Assembly (NCBI RefSeq): GCF_900113315.1 | Contig: NZ_FOZG01000001.1 | Location: 1,240,001-1,304,000 of the forward strand | Source: Sphingomonas jatrophae | Lineage (GTDB): Bacteria; Pseudomonadota; Alphaproteobacteria; Sphingomonadales; Sphingomonadaceae | Length of the DNA: 64,000 nucleotides | Direction: 5' to 3' | Part shown: one piece after another, positions 7,260-15,371 of the stretch | How positions within the stretch are numbered: position 1 is the first letter of the stretch | Layout: each line of letters begins with the position of its first letter | Made by a program: the position numbers and the translations under genes | The notes under the pieces: generated by a model | The model's input: only the letters and a program-made list of their open reading frames with translations | The model's database searches: none | What the model was told of the DNA's origin: nothing

Positions 7260-8471
7260 TCAGAGGCCGACCGTCTTCAGCGCGCGGTCGAAATCCTCGA
7301 TCAGGTCGTCCGGATCCTCAAGGCCGACGTTCAGCCGCAACATGCCCTCGGTCACGCCCATGCCCTCGCGCACGTCTGCGGACAGACCGCTGTGCGTGGT
7401 GGACGACGGATGCGTCATCAGCGAGCGCGAATCGCCGATATTGTTGGAGATATCGACCAGCTCCAGTGCGTCGAGCAGGCCGTGCGCCTGGGTTCGCCCC
7501 CCGTCGAGCACCAGCGCCAGGATGGTGCCGCCGACGTTGCCCATCTGCTGCATCGCCAACGCGTGCTGCTTGTGGCTGTCCAGCGCGGGATAGAGGATCG
7601 TCGGCACGCGACCTTCGAGGAAGCGCGCCACCTTCAGCGCGCTCTCGCTCTGGCGGCGGATGCGCATGTCGAGCGTCTCAAGCCCCTTCAGCACGACCCA
7701 GGCGTTGAAGGCGGAGAGCGTCGGCCCGGTGTTGCGGGTAAAGGGCAGCAGCTCGTTCAGGATGAAATCCTCGCTGCCGCACACCGCGCCGGCCAGCACG
7801 CGTCCCTGCCCGTCCATCATCTTGGTGGCGGAGTGGGCCACGATGTCCGCGCCATACTCCGCCGGGCGCTGCAGCGCAGGCGTGGCGAAGGCGTTGTCGA
7901 CGACGGTGCGCACCCCCGCCTCGCGCGCGATGCCGCACACAGCGGCGAGATCGACGATGTCGAGCGTGGGGTTGGCGGGCGTTTCGAAGAAGAACAGCTT
8001 GGTTTCAGGCCGGATCGCCGCGCGCCACTGATCGGGATCGCGCCCGTCGACGATGGTCGTGGCGACGCCGAAGCGCGGCAGCAGCGTGTCGGTCAGCCAG
8101 CGGCAGGAGCCGAATGCGGCGCGCCCCGCAACAACATGATCGCCGGCCTTGAGCTGGCACAGCAACGCCGCCGTCATCGCCGCCATGCCGCTGGCGGTGC
8201 AGCGTGCGGCCTCCATGCCCTCCATCAGCGCGATGCGCTGTTCGAGCATCTCGACGGTCGGGTTCTGCAGGCGCGAATAGGTCATGCCCGCCTGCTCGCC
8301 GGCGAAGCGGGCGGCGGCGTCTGCGGCGCAATCGTAAGCGTAGCCCGAGGTCAGGAACAACGCCTCGCTCGTCTCGCCGAACTCACTACGGCGGGTGCCG
8401 CCGCGCACCGCACGGGTGGCCGGGCGCCAGCAGGCGGTGATGTCGCGATCCTGTCCGGTATGCCGTTTCAT
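7260..8471 (-). CDS. metZ: O-succinylhomoserine sulfhydrylase
   Basis: A 403-aa PLP enzyme of the Cys/Met metabolism family. The Schiff-base lysine lies in HSATKMMDGQGR near residue 210. YSRLQNPTVEMLE near residue 65 and ETPANPTLDIVD near residue 160 are the family's substrate and cofactor loops. The C-terminal SRSLMTHPSSTTHS is the typical MetZ/MetB signature. It makes homocysteine directly from O-succinylhomoserine and sulfide. Co-occurrence with apaG and the family features favour metZ over cystathionine gamma-synthase (metB), but the two cannot be separated with certainty by eye. Confidence 0.9.
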   Translation of the reverse strand: MKRHTGQDRDITACWRPATRAVRGGTRRSEFGETSEALFLTSGYAYDCAADAAARFAGEQAGMTYSRLQNPTVEMLEQRIALMEGMEAARCTASGMAAMTAALLCQLKAGDHVVAGRAAFGSCRWLTDTLLPRFGVATTIVDGRDPDQWRAAIRPETKLFFFETPANPTLDIVDLAAVCGIAREAGVRTVVDNAFATPALQRPAEYGADIVAHSATKMMDGQGRVLAGAVCGSEDFILNELLPFTRNTGPTLSAFNAWVVLKGLETLDMRIRRQSESALKVARFLEGRVPTILYPALDSHKQHALAMQQMGNVGGTILALVLDGGRTQAHGLLDALELVDISNNIGDSRSLMTHPSSTTHSGLSADVREGMGVTEGMLRLNVGLEDPDDLIEDFDRALKTVGL

Positions 8472-8523
8472 GCCGCCTGCTTTGCAGCGTCGGCGCTGGT
8501 CTGTCCACCGACCGCCGCCAAGA

Positions 8524-9084
8524 TCAGGCCTTCAGCCACTCCGCCAGTAGACGGAACGTGTCGCGCGCCGCTGCGACGATCGCATCGCCCTCCGCCTCAT
8601 GCGCGTCGAGCATGCGGCGCATGTCCTGCCACATCGCCCCGGTGCGAGCGCCATAAGGATGGAAGAAGCCCGTTGGTGCGTCGGCGCCGAACCGCTCGCG
8701 CACGGTGCGGGCGATCAGCTGGCCACCCATCGTCGCCCCCTCGCTGACGTAGAGCGCCCCCAGCGCCTGCTCGCGCGTCAGCGGTGCGGCGGCGGGTTGG
8801 CAGAGCGGCAAGATGTCTGGCCGCGTCTGCCCGAGCGCGGCAAGATCCGCGGCCAGGGCTGGCAACTTCGTTCGGCCTTCCAGCGCCTCAGCGCCGAGAG
8901 CCTCGATCAGCCGCGGCTCGCGTGCAGCATGATACCCCCACCAGCGCTCGATCAGCTGGCGATAGCCGGCCGGCGTGGCGATTCGGCTTTCCCAATCGAC
9001 CGCGCCTTCGGCGTCATCGTGCAGATCGCGGGTCGCTTCGCGCAGGCGCAGCGCGAGGCCGCTCAAACCCGCACCGTGAAGCAC
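8524..9084 (-). CDS. bphO: Biliverdin-producing heme oxygenase (phytochrome-linked, BphO type)
   Basis: A 186-aa all-helical heme oxygenase. The proximal heme ligand is the histidine in LREATRDLHDDAEG near residue 22. The distal-helix glycines lie in YVSEGATMGGQLI near residue 118. The start is GTG at 9084, inside the end of the bacteriophytochrome gene (22-base overlap), so translation is coupled. It opens heme to biliverdin IXalpha, the chromophore of the neighbouring phytochrome, and the gene pair is a standard bphP-bphO unit. Confidence 0.92.
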   Translation of the reverse strand: MLHGAGLSGLALRLREATRDLHDDAEGAVDWESRIATPAGYRQLIERWWGYHAAREPRLIEALGAEALEGRTKLPALAADLAALGQTRPDILPLCQPAAAPLTREQALGALYVSEGATMGGQLIARTVRERFGADAPTGFFHPYGARTGAMWQDMRRMLDAHEAEGDAIVAAARDTFRLLAEWLKA

Positions 9085-11645
9085 GCCCCGCTCGGCTCCG
9101 CCGAGCCGACCTCAAGACGCGCATCGATCTGCTGCAGCATAGCGCGAATGATGCGCATGCCGAGGCCGCCGCCGGTCTTCTGCTCGGCGCGGCTCTCCCA
9201 CCCGTCCGGCAGGCCGCGGCCATTGTCGCAGACGCGCATCATGAGCCCCGGACCTTCCGGCGAGACGGACACGTCGACCCGGCCCGCTTCGCCCGGCGAA
9301 TAAGCGTATTTGAGTGCGTTGGTGACGAGTTCGGTCGCGATGAGCGACAGCGCCACCGCCGTCTGGCTGGACACCATCACCGGGTGATCGGCGTGGACGG
9401 CGACGGCAAGCCCCTCCCCCGCCATCCCGGCAAGCAGATCGTTGCACAGCTGGCGCAGCGTCTCACCGACATCGACGCTCTCCATGTCTTCGGTCTGCTG
9501 GAGGCTGTCATGGACGCGCGCCACGCTCATGACGCGGGCATAGGTTTCCTCGAGCGCCGCACGGGCGGTCGGCTCCTCCACCTTGCGCGCCTGCATCAGC
9601 ATGACTGCGGCGACGATCTGGAGCGAGTTCTTGACCCGGTGATCGACCTCGCGCGCCAGCACGTCCTTCTGAGTGAGGGCCTGGGTCAGCTCGGCCTGCT
9701 GCTCGGTCAGAACCTGGATGCGGCGGTTCTGGCGCAGGATCACGCCCTCGATCCCGCTGGCGAAGGCGGCAGCCGCGCTCAATTGCCACGGCTCCCAGGG
9801 ATCGGACCGGCCGCGCCGTTCCTCCACCCACCGCTCGAACGAGCGACGCGGCAGCACCACCTGCGCGGCGGCATCGCCCAGCACCGGCTTGTTCGGATCA
9901 CCGCCCCACGCGATCGTACCCGCCACCTCGCGGCGGAACCAGATCAGCAGGTGACGCCGATCGGCATCGATCGCCGCCGCGAGTAGGCCGCTCGCCACCT
10001 CGCGCCACGCTTCGGCCTCGGGGAACAGCTCCGGCAAGGCATCCGTGGCGAAGCTGGCGTCGCTTGCCAGCGGACCGCGCCGCAACCAGTCGGCCAGCGC
10101 GAGCACGGCCGCCTCGGACGGCGTGCCGCCGACTGCGCGCACCTCTCCGTCGCGCACCACGGCCGCGCCGTCGGCGACGAACAGGCCGACGAGCGTCCGT
10201 TCCTCGGTCAGGATGGCGTCGACATAATCGTCCGAGCTGGCCATCTGCTCGAACAGCTTCTGCTGCGTGGCGAGATGCTGCTGCCGCGCGTCCCACGCGG
10301 CGCGGCTTTCCAGCTCATGGACGCGCAGCGCAAAGCCCTGCGTCACCAGCGTCGCCAGCGCGCGCGTTTCCGGCTCGACATAGCGGGGGCGCCGGTGATG
10401 ACCGATGACGAGGCCCCACAACTTTCCCTCGACCACGATCGAGACGGACATGGAGCCGTTGACGCCGAGATTCCGCTGATATTCGAGGTGCACCGGCGAC
10501 AGCGCGCGGGACTGCGCAAAACTCAGATCCACAGGCCCGTTGCCTGCCTCCGGATCAGCGAGGAGCGGTGCCGGGCTGGCATCGCGATCGACGACGAAAC
10601 GCGCGGGCGCGCGGGTGTAGAGCGCCCGTGCCTGCGCCGGAATGTCCGACGCGGGGAAACGCAGCCCCTCCAGCCGGTCGCCCCAATCCTCGGCAACCGA
10701 TTCGGTGATCGCCTCGCCGTTCCAATCCTCGTCGAAGCGGTAGACCAGAACGCGGTCGAAGCCGGTCATGGCGCGCACTTCCTCGACGCACGCGACGGCG
10801 GCTGACACGAGATCAGGCGCGTCGCGCATCCGGGCGATGGCATCCTGCGCCTGAAGCGGCGTGGCCGCACCGAAATCCTCGGGCCGGTCGGGCAGCAGCT
10901 CCAGCTCGATCACCAGCCGACCGCCATGGCAATGCGCGGTCAGCTCATAGCGTGCCTCGCCCAACGCCACGCGCCCCCGCAGCGGCCGCGTCGGATCCTG
11001 CTTGTCGTCGGCGGCGGCAAACATCCGCAGCCGCTCGACGACATCCGCCGGCATGAGGTCGCGGACGTGGCAGCCGAGCAGCGCCGTCTTGGCCCGTCCG
11101 AACGGCTCGCCCGCATTGTCACTGCAGACTTCGACGATCAGGCTCTGGGGATTGAGCGCCAGCATCGCGGCATGCGGCTGCACCGCACCGGGCACATGGA
11201 TCGGCTCACGCTCGCAGATTGATGGATCGATCGGCTCGGCCCGAAGCCGCCGATCGACCGCCTCGGCCGCCAGCATCATCGAGCGCTGACGCGTCGGCGG
11301 CAGCACGCCGAGCGGGCGGATGTCGATCCGGTAGCGGCCGGGCGCATCGCCGTCCCGCATCGCCACCTCTGCGCGCACTGGCTGCGGATCGCAGCCGAAG
11401 ACGAACTCGAAATCGGCAGCGAGCCGGCCGAGCCGGACACCGGACAGGAACCGCCCGTGGAAGGCCGGCAGGTGGGTGCCCGGCGCCACGTCGCGGAACA
11501 GATCGCGCCCGATCAGCTCATCCGACGACATGCCCGCTGGCTCGCAGATCATCGAGTCGTGGCTGAGGATGCGCCCGGTGGCGTCCACCTCGAGGCGGCC
11601 GAATGGCAGGCGCGCGCAGGCCGGCTCCGGACCCACGTCAGGCAT
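9063..11645 (-). CDS. bphP: Bacteriophytochrome histidine kinase with an N-terminal PYP-like domain
   Basis: An 860-aa protein from ATG 11645 (MPDVGPEP); the frame is open to 11885 but the extra part looks non-coding. Domains in order: residues 12-112 align with photoactive yellow protein (LPFGRLEVDATGRIL; LIGRDLFRDVAPG). PAS2 follows, with the biliverdin-binding cysteine 144 in SICEREPIHVPGAVQPH. GAF has PASDIP at 331-336 and the chromophore-lactam histidine 384 in SPVHLEYQRNLGV. The PHY tongue has PRRSF at 599-603. The kinase is HisKA_2/HWE type with H669 in EVDHRVKNSLQIV, then an ATPase domain. The layout is that of Ppr proteins. In the PYP-like domain the chromophore cysteine position is Gly56. 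The red/far-red sensor should be functional; the PYP part should be chromophore-free. No cognate response regulator is adjacent. Confidence 0.93.
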   Translation of the reverse strand: MPDVGPEPACARLPFGRLEVDATGRILSHDSMICEPAGMSSDELIGRDLFRDVAPGTHLPAFHGRFLSGVRLGRLAADFEFVFGCDPQPVRAEVAMRDGDAPGRYRIDIRPLGVLPPTRQRSMMLAAEAVDRRLRAEPIDPSICEREPIHVPGAVQPHAAMLALNPQSLIVEVCSDNAGEPFGRAKTALLGCHVRDLMPADVVERLRMFAAADDKQDPTRPLRGRVALGEARYELTAHCHGGRLVIELELLPDRPEDFGAATPLQAQDAIARMRDAPDLVSAAVACVEEVRAMTGFDRVLVYRFDEDWNGEAITESVAEDWGDRLEGLRFPASDIPAQARALYTRAPARFVVDRDASPAPLLADPEAGNGPVDLSFAQSRALSPVHLEYQRNLGVNGSMSVSIVVEGKLWGLVIGHHRRPRYVEPETRALATLVTQGFALRVHELESRAAWDARQQHLATQQKLFEQMASSDDYVDAILTEERTLVGLFVADGAAVVRDGEVRAVGGTPSEAAVLALADWLRRGPLASDASFATDALPELFPEAEAWREVASGLLAAAIDADRRHLLIWFRREVAGTIAWGGDPNKPVLGDAAAQVVLPRRSFERWVEERRGRSDPWEPWQLSAAAAFASGIEGVILRQNRRIQVLTEQQAELTQALTQKDVLAREVDHRVKNSLQIVAAVMLMQARKVEEPTARAALEETYARVMSVARVHDSLQQTEDMESVDVGETLRQLCNDLLAGMAGEGLAVAVHADHPVMVSSQTAVALSLIATELVTNALKYAYSPGEAGRVDVSVSPEGPGLMMRVCDNGRGLPDGWESRAEQKTGGGLGMRIIRAMLQQIDARLEVGSAEPSGACFTVRV

Positions 11646-11833
11646 CGTCTGCTCGCTCCTCTCGTCTCCTAGCAAGCTTTTCAGCGCCTTCCGGTCGACA
11701 GAATCATAGCGTGCGCATGCGACATCGCTGCAAGCGCTACCGTTCCGGCGGCAAATAGGCAATTCCCGACTGTGCGTTTGCGCGCTCTGGCACCGGCACC
11801 GGGCTGGTTCTAAGGCGATGGTCGGAGGACCCG

Positions 11834-12763
11834 ATGACGCTGCTCGATCCGCTTGCTCGCCTGCCGCTGCCCGTAATCGGCGCACCGATGTTCATCATTT
11901 CGCAGCCGGAGCTGGTGCTCGCCCAGTGCCGCAGCGGCATGGTCGGCTCGTTCCCGTCGCTCAATGCACGCCCATCGGGCATGCTCGAGCAGTGGCTGCA
12001 ACGGCTGAATGACGAGCTGACGCCGAATGATGCCCCGTTCGCGGTCAACCTGATCGTCCACCGCACCAATGCGCGGCTGGAGGAAGACCTCGCCCTCTGC
12101 GTCAAATATCGCGTGCCGATCATCATAACCTCGCTCGGCGCGCGGCCGGAGGTGAATGACGCGATCCATTCCTATGGCGGCATCGTGCTGCACGACGTGA
12201 TCGACAACGTCTTCGCCCACAAGGCGATCGACAAGGGCGCCGACGGCCTGATCGCGGTGGCGGCGGGCGCCGGCGGCCATGCCGGCACGCTCTCGCCCTT
12301 CGCACTGGTTCAGGAGATCCGCGCCTGGTTCGACGGCCCGCTGGCTTTGTCCGGCGCAATCGCCAGCGGGGCGTCGATCGCCGCGGCGCAGGCGATGGGC
12401 GCGGATCTGGCCTATATCGGCTCCGCCTTCATCGCGACGGAGGAGGCGAATGCAGACCCTGCCTACAAGGCGATGGTGACGCAGCATGCCGCGGCGGACA
12501 TCGTTTATTCCAACCTGTTCACCGGTATCTACGGCAATTACCTGAAGCCCAGCATCGCCGCCGCCGGGCTCGACCCGGACAAGCTGGCCGGTGCCGATCC
12601 GACCGCAATGGATTTCGGCGACGGCCTGGCCAAGGCGTGGCGGGATATCTGGGGCTGCGGCCAGGGGATCGGCGCGGTCAGCGAGGTCGTGCCCGCGGCG
12701 ACGCTGGTCGACCGGCTGAAGCGCGAATATCGCGCCACGCTGGATCGGCTGCGCACGCTGTAA
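11834..12763 (+). CDS. Nitronate monooxygenase (2-nitropropane dioxygenase family)
   Basis: A 309-aa FMN-dependent TIM-barrel enzyme that oxidises alkyl nitronates such as propionate 3-nitronate. Family marks are PVIGAPMFIISQPELV near residue 12, FAVNLIVHRTN near residue 62, the phosphate- and flavin-binding GAGGHAGTLSP near residue 150, and LSGAIASGASIAAAQAMGAD near residue 175. A strong GGAGGA ribosome site lies six bases before ATG. The gene diverges from the bacteriophytochrome gene and is followed by the molybdoenzyme gene 80 bases on. Confidence 0.93.
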   Translation: MTLLDPLARLPLPVIGAPMFIISQPELVLAQCRSGMVGSFPSLNARPSGMLEQWLQRLNDELTPNDAPFAVNLIVHRTNARLEEDLALCVKYRVPIIITSLGARPEVNDAIHSYGGIVLHDVIDNVFAHKAIDKGADGLIAVAAGAGGHAGTLSPFALVQEIRAWFDGPLALSGAIASGASIAAAQAMGADLAYIGSAFIATEEANADPAYKAMVTQHAAADIVYSNLFTGIYGNYLKPSIAAAGLDPDKLAGADPTAMDFGDGLAKAWRDIWGCGQGIGAVSEVVPAATLVDRLKREYRATLDRLRTL

Positions 12764-12788
12764 CCTGCTCGGGTGACAGCAGTTTCAC

Positions 12789-12813
12789 GGAACGGCGGCT
12801 CCCGCGAAGGGTT
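12789..12813 (+). promoter_or_regulatory. EcfG-like promoter upstream of the molybdoenzyme gene
   Basis: GGAAC (12789-12793), 16 bases, GGTT (12810-12813). It matches the general-stress promoter except for G in place of C at the first -10 base. It lies about 30 bases before the start codon. Confidence 0.45.
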
Positions 12814-12843
12814 CGGTCGGTTCAAGGCGAGAGGATTGCCGCA

Positions 12844-15120
12844 ATGGCCGACGAGAAAGATACCGTCCACTATACCGGGTCGGAGGGCGGTTGGGGTTCG
12901 CTGCGCGGCATCACCGAGACCGCGCTTCGCGAACGGCCCTCGCCCGGTGCGCTGAACACGCTGCGGCGGCAGAACAAGGTCAAAGGCTTCATGTGCGTGT
13001 CCTGCGCATGGACCAAGCCTGCCGAGCCGCACGCCTTCGAATTTTGCGAAAACGGCGCCAAGGCAACCCTGTGGGAGCTGACCAGCCGCCGCGCCACGCC
13101 CGATTTCTTTGCCAATCACACGCTGGCCGAGCTGAAGGGCTGGACCGACCATCAGCTGGAGCAGACCGGCCGCCTGACGCACCCGATGCGCTACGACCGG
13201 CCGAGCGACAAATATGTGCCCTGCACTTGGGATGAGGCGTTCGCCGCGATCGGCAGCGAGCTGAAGGCGATCGATCCCAGCACATCCGTCTTCTACGCCT
13301 CCGGCCGCGCGAGCCTCGAGACGAGCTATCTTTATGCGCTGTTCGCCAGGCTCTACGGGCACAACAACCTGCCCGACAGCTCCAACATGTGCCATGAGAC
13401 GACCTCGGTCGCGCTGAAAGGCTCGATCGGGTCACCCGTCGGCACCAGCGTGCTGGCCGATTTCCACCTGTGCGACGCCATCTTCTTCTTCGGCCAGAAC
13501 CCCGGCACCAACTCGCCCCGTCTGCTCCATCCGCTTCAGGAAGCAGTGCAGCGCGGCTGCAAGATCGTCACGTTCAATCCGGTGCGGGAGAAGGGGCTGG
13601 AGACCTTCAAGAACCCGCAGAGCCCGGTTGAGATGCTGACGCCCAAGTCGACGCAGATCTCGACGCTCTACCTCCAGGTGAAGACGGGCGGCGACATCGC
13701 GGCGATCACCGGCATGATCAAGCATGTCCTCGCCCGCGAGGAGGCCTTGTGGGCGCGCGACAAGCGCCACGTGCTCGATGTGGACTTCATCGAGCAGCAC
13801 ACCACCGGCTTCGACGAGCTGAAGGCGAAGGTCGATGCGACCAGCTGGGCCGAGATCGAGCGCGAAAGCGGCCTTGCCCGCGCCGATATCGAGGCGGCGG
13901 CGGACATCTATTGCGACGCGGATCGCGCCATCGCGATGTACGGCATGGGGCTGACCCAGCATGTCGGCGGCGCGCGCAACATCAAGGCGCTGGTCAATCT
14001 CTGGCTGCTGCGCGGCAATATCGGCCGAGACGGCACCGGCGTGTCGCCCGTGCGCGGGCACAGCAACGTGCAGGGGCAGCGCACCGTCGGCATCTCTGAA
14101 AAGCCGGAGCTGGTGCCGCTCGACAAGCTGGCCGAGCAGTTCGGGTTCGAGCCGCCGCGCGACGAAGGCATGAACACCGTCAAGGCGTGCGAGAGGATCC
14201 TGACCGGTGAGGTCAAGGCGTTCATCGGCCTGGGCGGCAACTTCGTCCGCGCCATTCCCGAGCGCGACAAGATGGAAGCGGCATGGACGCGGCTGCGCCT
14301 CACCGTCCAGATCGCCACCAAGCTGAACCGCAGCCACCTGATCAACGGCGAGGTCGCCTATCTCCTCCCCTGCCTCGGCCGGTCGGAGGAGGACATGCAG
14401 GTGTCCGGGCGGCAGGCGGTGACGATGGAGGATTCGCTCTCCTGCATCCACGGCTCGATCGGCCGCAACACGCCCGCCTCGAAGCAGCTGCTGTCAGAGG
14501 TGGCGATCGTTGCCGGCATGGCGCGTGCCACGCTGCCGGAGAACCCGAAGGTGAAATGGGAGGAATGGACCGCCGACTATTCCAAGATCCGCAGCCTGAT
14601 CGCGGAAACCTATCCCGAGCAGTTTCACGACTTCAACGACCGCGTCTTCACCCCCGGCGGCTTCTATCGGGGCAATTCGGCACGTGAGCGCGTGTGGAAG
14701 ACCAAGAGCGGCAAGGCGCAGTTCACCGTACCCACCGCGCTCAACTCGATGGGCGTCGGTGAGGCGGAGGGTCGCTACCGCCTCATGACGATGCGCTCCA
14801 ACGATCAGTTCAACACCACCATCTACGGCTATTCCGACCGCCTGCGCGGCATCGAGGGCACGCGGGACGTGCTGCTGATGAACCCGGAGGATATCAAAGC
14901 GGCCGGACTGCGGGCCGGCCAGGTCGTCGGTCTCGCCAGCGACGCAGAGGATGGCGAGGATCGGCAGGTCGGCGGCCTGACGGTCACGCCCTTCCTGCTG
15001 CCGCGCGGCTGCCTCGGCGCCTACTATCCGGAGATGAACCCGCTGATGCCGCTCTGGTATCATGACGAGGAGTCGCACACGCCTGCAGCCAAGAGCGTGC
15101 CCGTTCGCATCGTTTCCTGA
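12844..15120 (+). CDS. FdhF/YdeP family molybdopterin oxidoreductase alpha subunit
   Basis: A 758-aa molybdopterin-dinucleotide enzyme. The start is ATG 12844 behind GAGAGG; the frame is open 69 codons upstream, but that stretch overlaps the nitronate monooxygenase gene. CVSCAWTKP...FC near residue 45 supplies iron-sulfur-type cysteines. The likely molybdenum ligand is the cysteine in SSNMCHETTSVAL near residue 180. GMGLTQHVGGARNI, RGHSNVQGQRTVGI and a C-terminal molybdopterin-binding domain (MTMRSNDQFNTTIYGY) complete the family pattern. It is related to formate dehydrogenase H and to E. coli YdeP, which is tied to acid stress. No partner subunit or maturation gene is nearby. Substrate unknown. 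Confidence 0.9.
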   Translation: MADEKDTVHYTGSEGGWGSLRGITETALRERPSPGALNTLRRQNKVKGFMCVSCAWTKPAEPHAFEFCENGAKATLWELTSRRATPDFFANHTLAELKGWTDHQLEQTGRLTHPMRYDRPSDKYVPCTWDEAFAAIGSELKAIDPSTSVFYASGRASLETSYLYALFARLYGHNNLPDSSNMCHETTSVALKGSIGSPVGTSVLADFHLCDAIFFFGQNPGTNSPRLLHPLQEAVQRGCKIVTFNPVREKGLETFKNPQSPVEMLTPKSTQISTLYLQVKTGGDIAAITGMIKHVLAREEALWARDKRHVLDVDFIEQHTTGFDELKAKVDATSWAEIERESGLARADIEAAADIYCDADRAIAMYGMGLTQHVGGARNIKALVNLWLLRGNIGRDGTGVSPVRGHSNVQGQRTVGISEKPELVPLDKLAEQFGFEPPRDEGMNTVKACERILTGEVKAFIGLGGNFVRAIPERDKMEAAWTRLRLTVQIATKLNRSHLINGEVAYLLPCLGRSEEDMQVSGRQAVTMEDSLSCIHGSIGRNTPASKQLLSEVAIVAGMARATLPENPKVKWEEWTADYSKIRSLIAETYPEQFHDFNDRVFTPGGFYRGNSARERVWKTKSGKAQFTVPTALNSMGVGEAEGRYRLMTMRSNDQFNTTIYGYSDRLRGIEGTRDVLLMNPEDIKAAGLRAGQVVGLASDAEDGEDRQVGGLTVTPFLLPRGCLGAYYPEMNPLMPLWYHDEESHTPAAKSVPVRIVS

Positions 15121-15127
15121 GGTCGGC

Positions 15128-15150
15128 GGGCCGCTTGACACGGGCGGCCC
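15128..15150 (+). terminator. Hairpin after the molybdoenzyme gene
   Basis: GGGCCGC (15128-15134) and GCGGCCC (15144-15150) form a perfect 7-bp stem with a 9-base loop, followed by TTCG. It sits eight bases past the stop codon. The T-run is poor, so it may be a weak or Rho-assisted terminator. Confidence 0.5.
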
Positions 15151-15168
15151 TTCGCCTGACCACAAGTT

Positions 15169-15192
15169 CGGGGTTCGACTCCCCGGTCCGGG
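15169..15192 (+). other. tRNA T-arm-like hairpin, no complete tRNA
   Basis: CGGGG-TTCGACT-CCCCG (15169-15185) has the exact form of a tRNA T-stem and T-loop and is followed by GTCCGGG. No matching 5' acceptor strand, D-arm or anticodon arm lies upstream in the correct order, and no CCA follows. It may be a tRNA relic, a tRNA-like fold in a transcript, or chance. Confidence 0.35.
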
Positions 15193-15282
15193 TCTCTCCC
15201 GAACGCGCATCGCTGGATGCGGCAGCACAGATGGGAGTGGCCCTTCGCTGTGGTAGCACGTGCTTCAAATGCACTGGATGAT

Positions 15283-15364
15283 CTTTCCGGCGCCGGCCTC
15301 CGGGCAGCCGTGGCGCGGCTCTGCGGGCTTCGGGCCCCCGCCGCGCTGCCGTGGCGCCGGAAAG
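15283..15364 (+). other. Long structured hairpin covering the ribosome site of the SPFH gene
   Basis: CTTTCCGGCGCC (15283-15294) and GGCGCCGGAAAG (15353-15364) are perfect 12-base inverted repeats. Inside them GGCAGC/GCTGCC and GCGGG/CCCGC add further stems. The right arm ends in GGAAAG, which is the ribosome site seven bases before ATG 15372. Folding would hide that site. A regulatory role in translation is an inference. Confidence 0.5.
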
Positions 15365-15371
15365 TGACCGC

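Noticed and set aside
15230-15300. Selenocysteine tRNA (selC), suggested by CTTCAAA and a nearby FdhF-like enzyme
   Set aside because: No T-arm follows the anticodon-like loop, the stems do not pair as in tRNA-Sec, and the enzyme uses cysteine with no in-frame TGA.
15121-15371. Permuted alphaproteobacterial tmRNA
   Set aside because: The gap is too short and no tag-peptide reading frame or second acceptor strand could be found.
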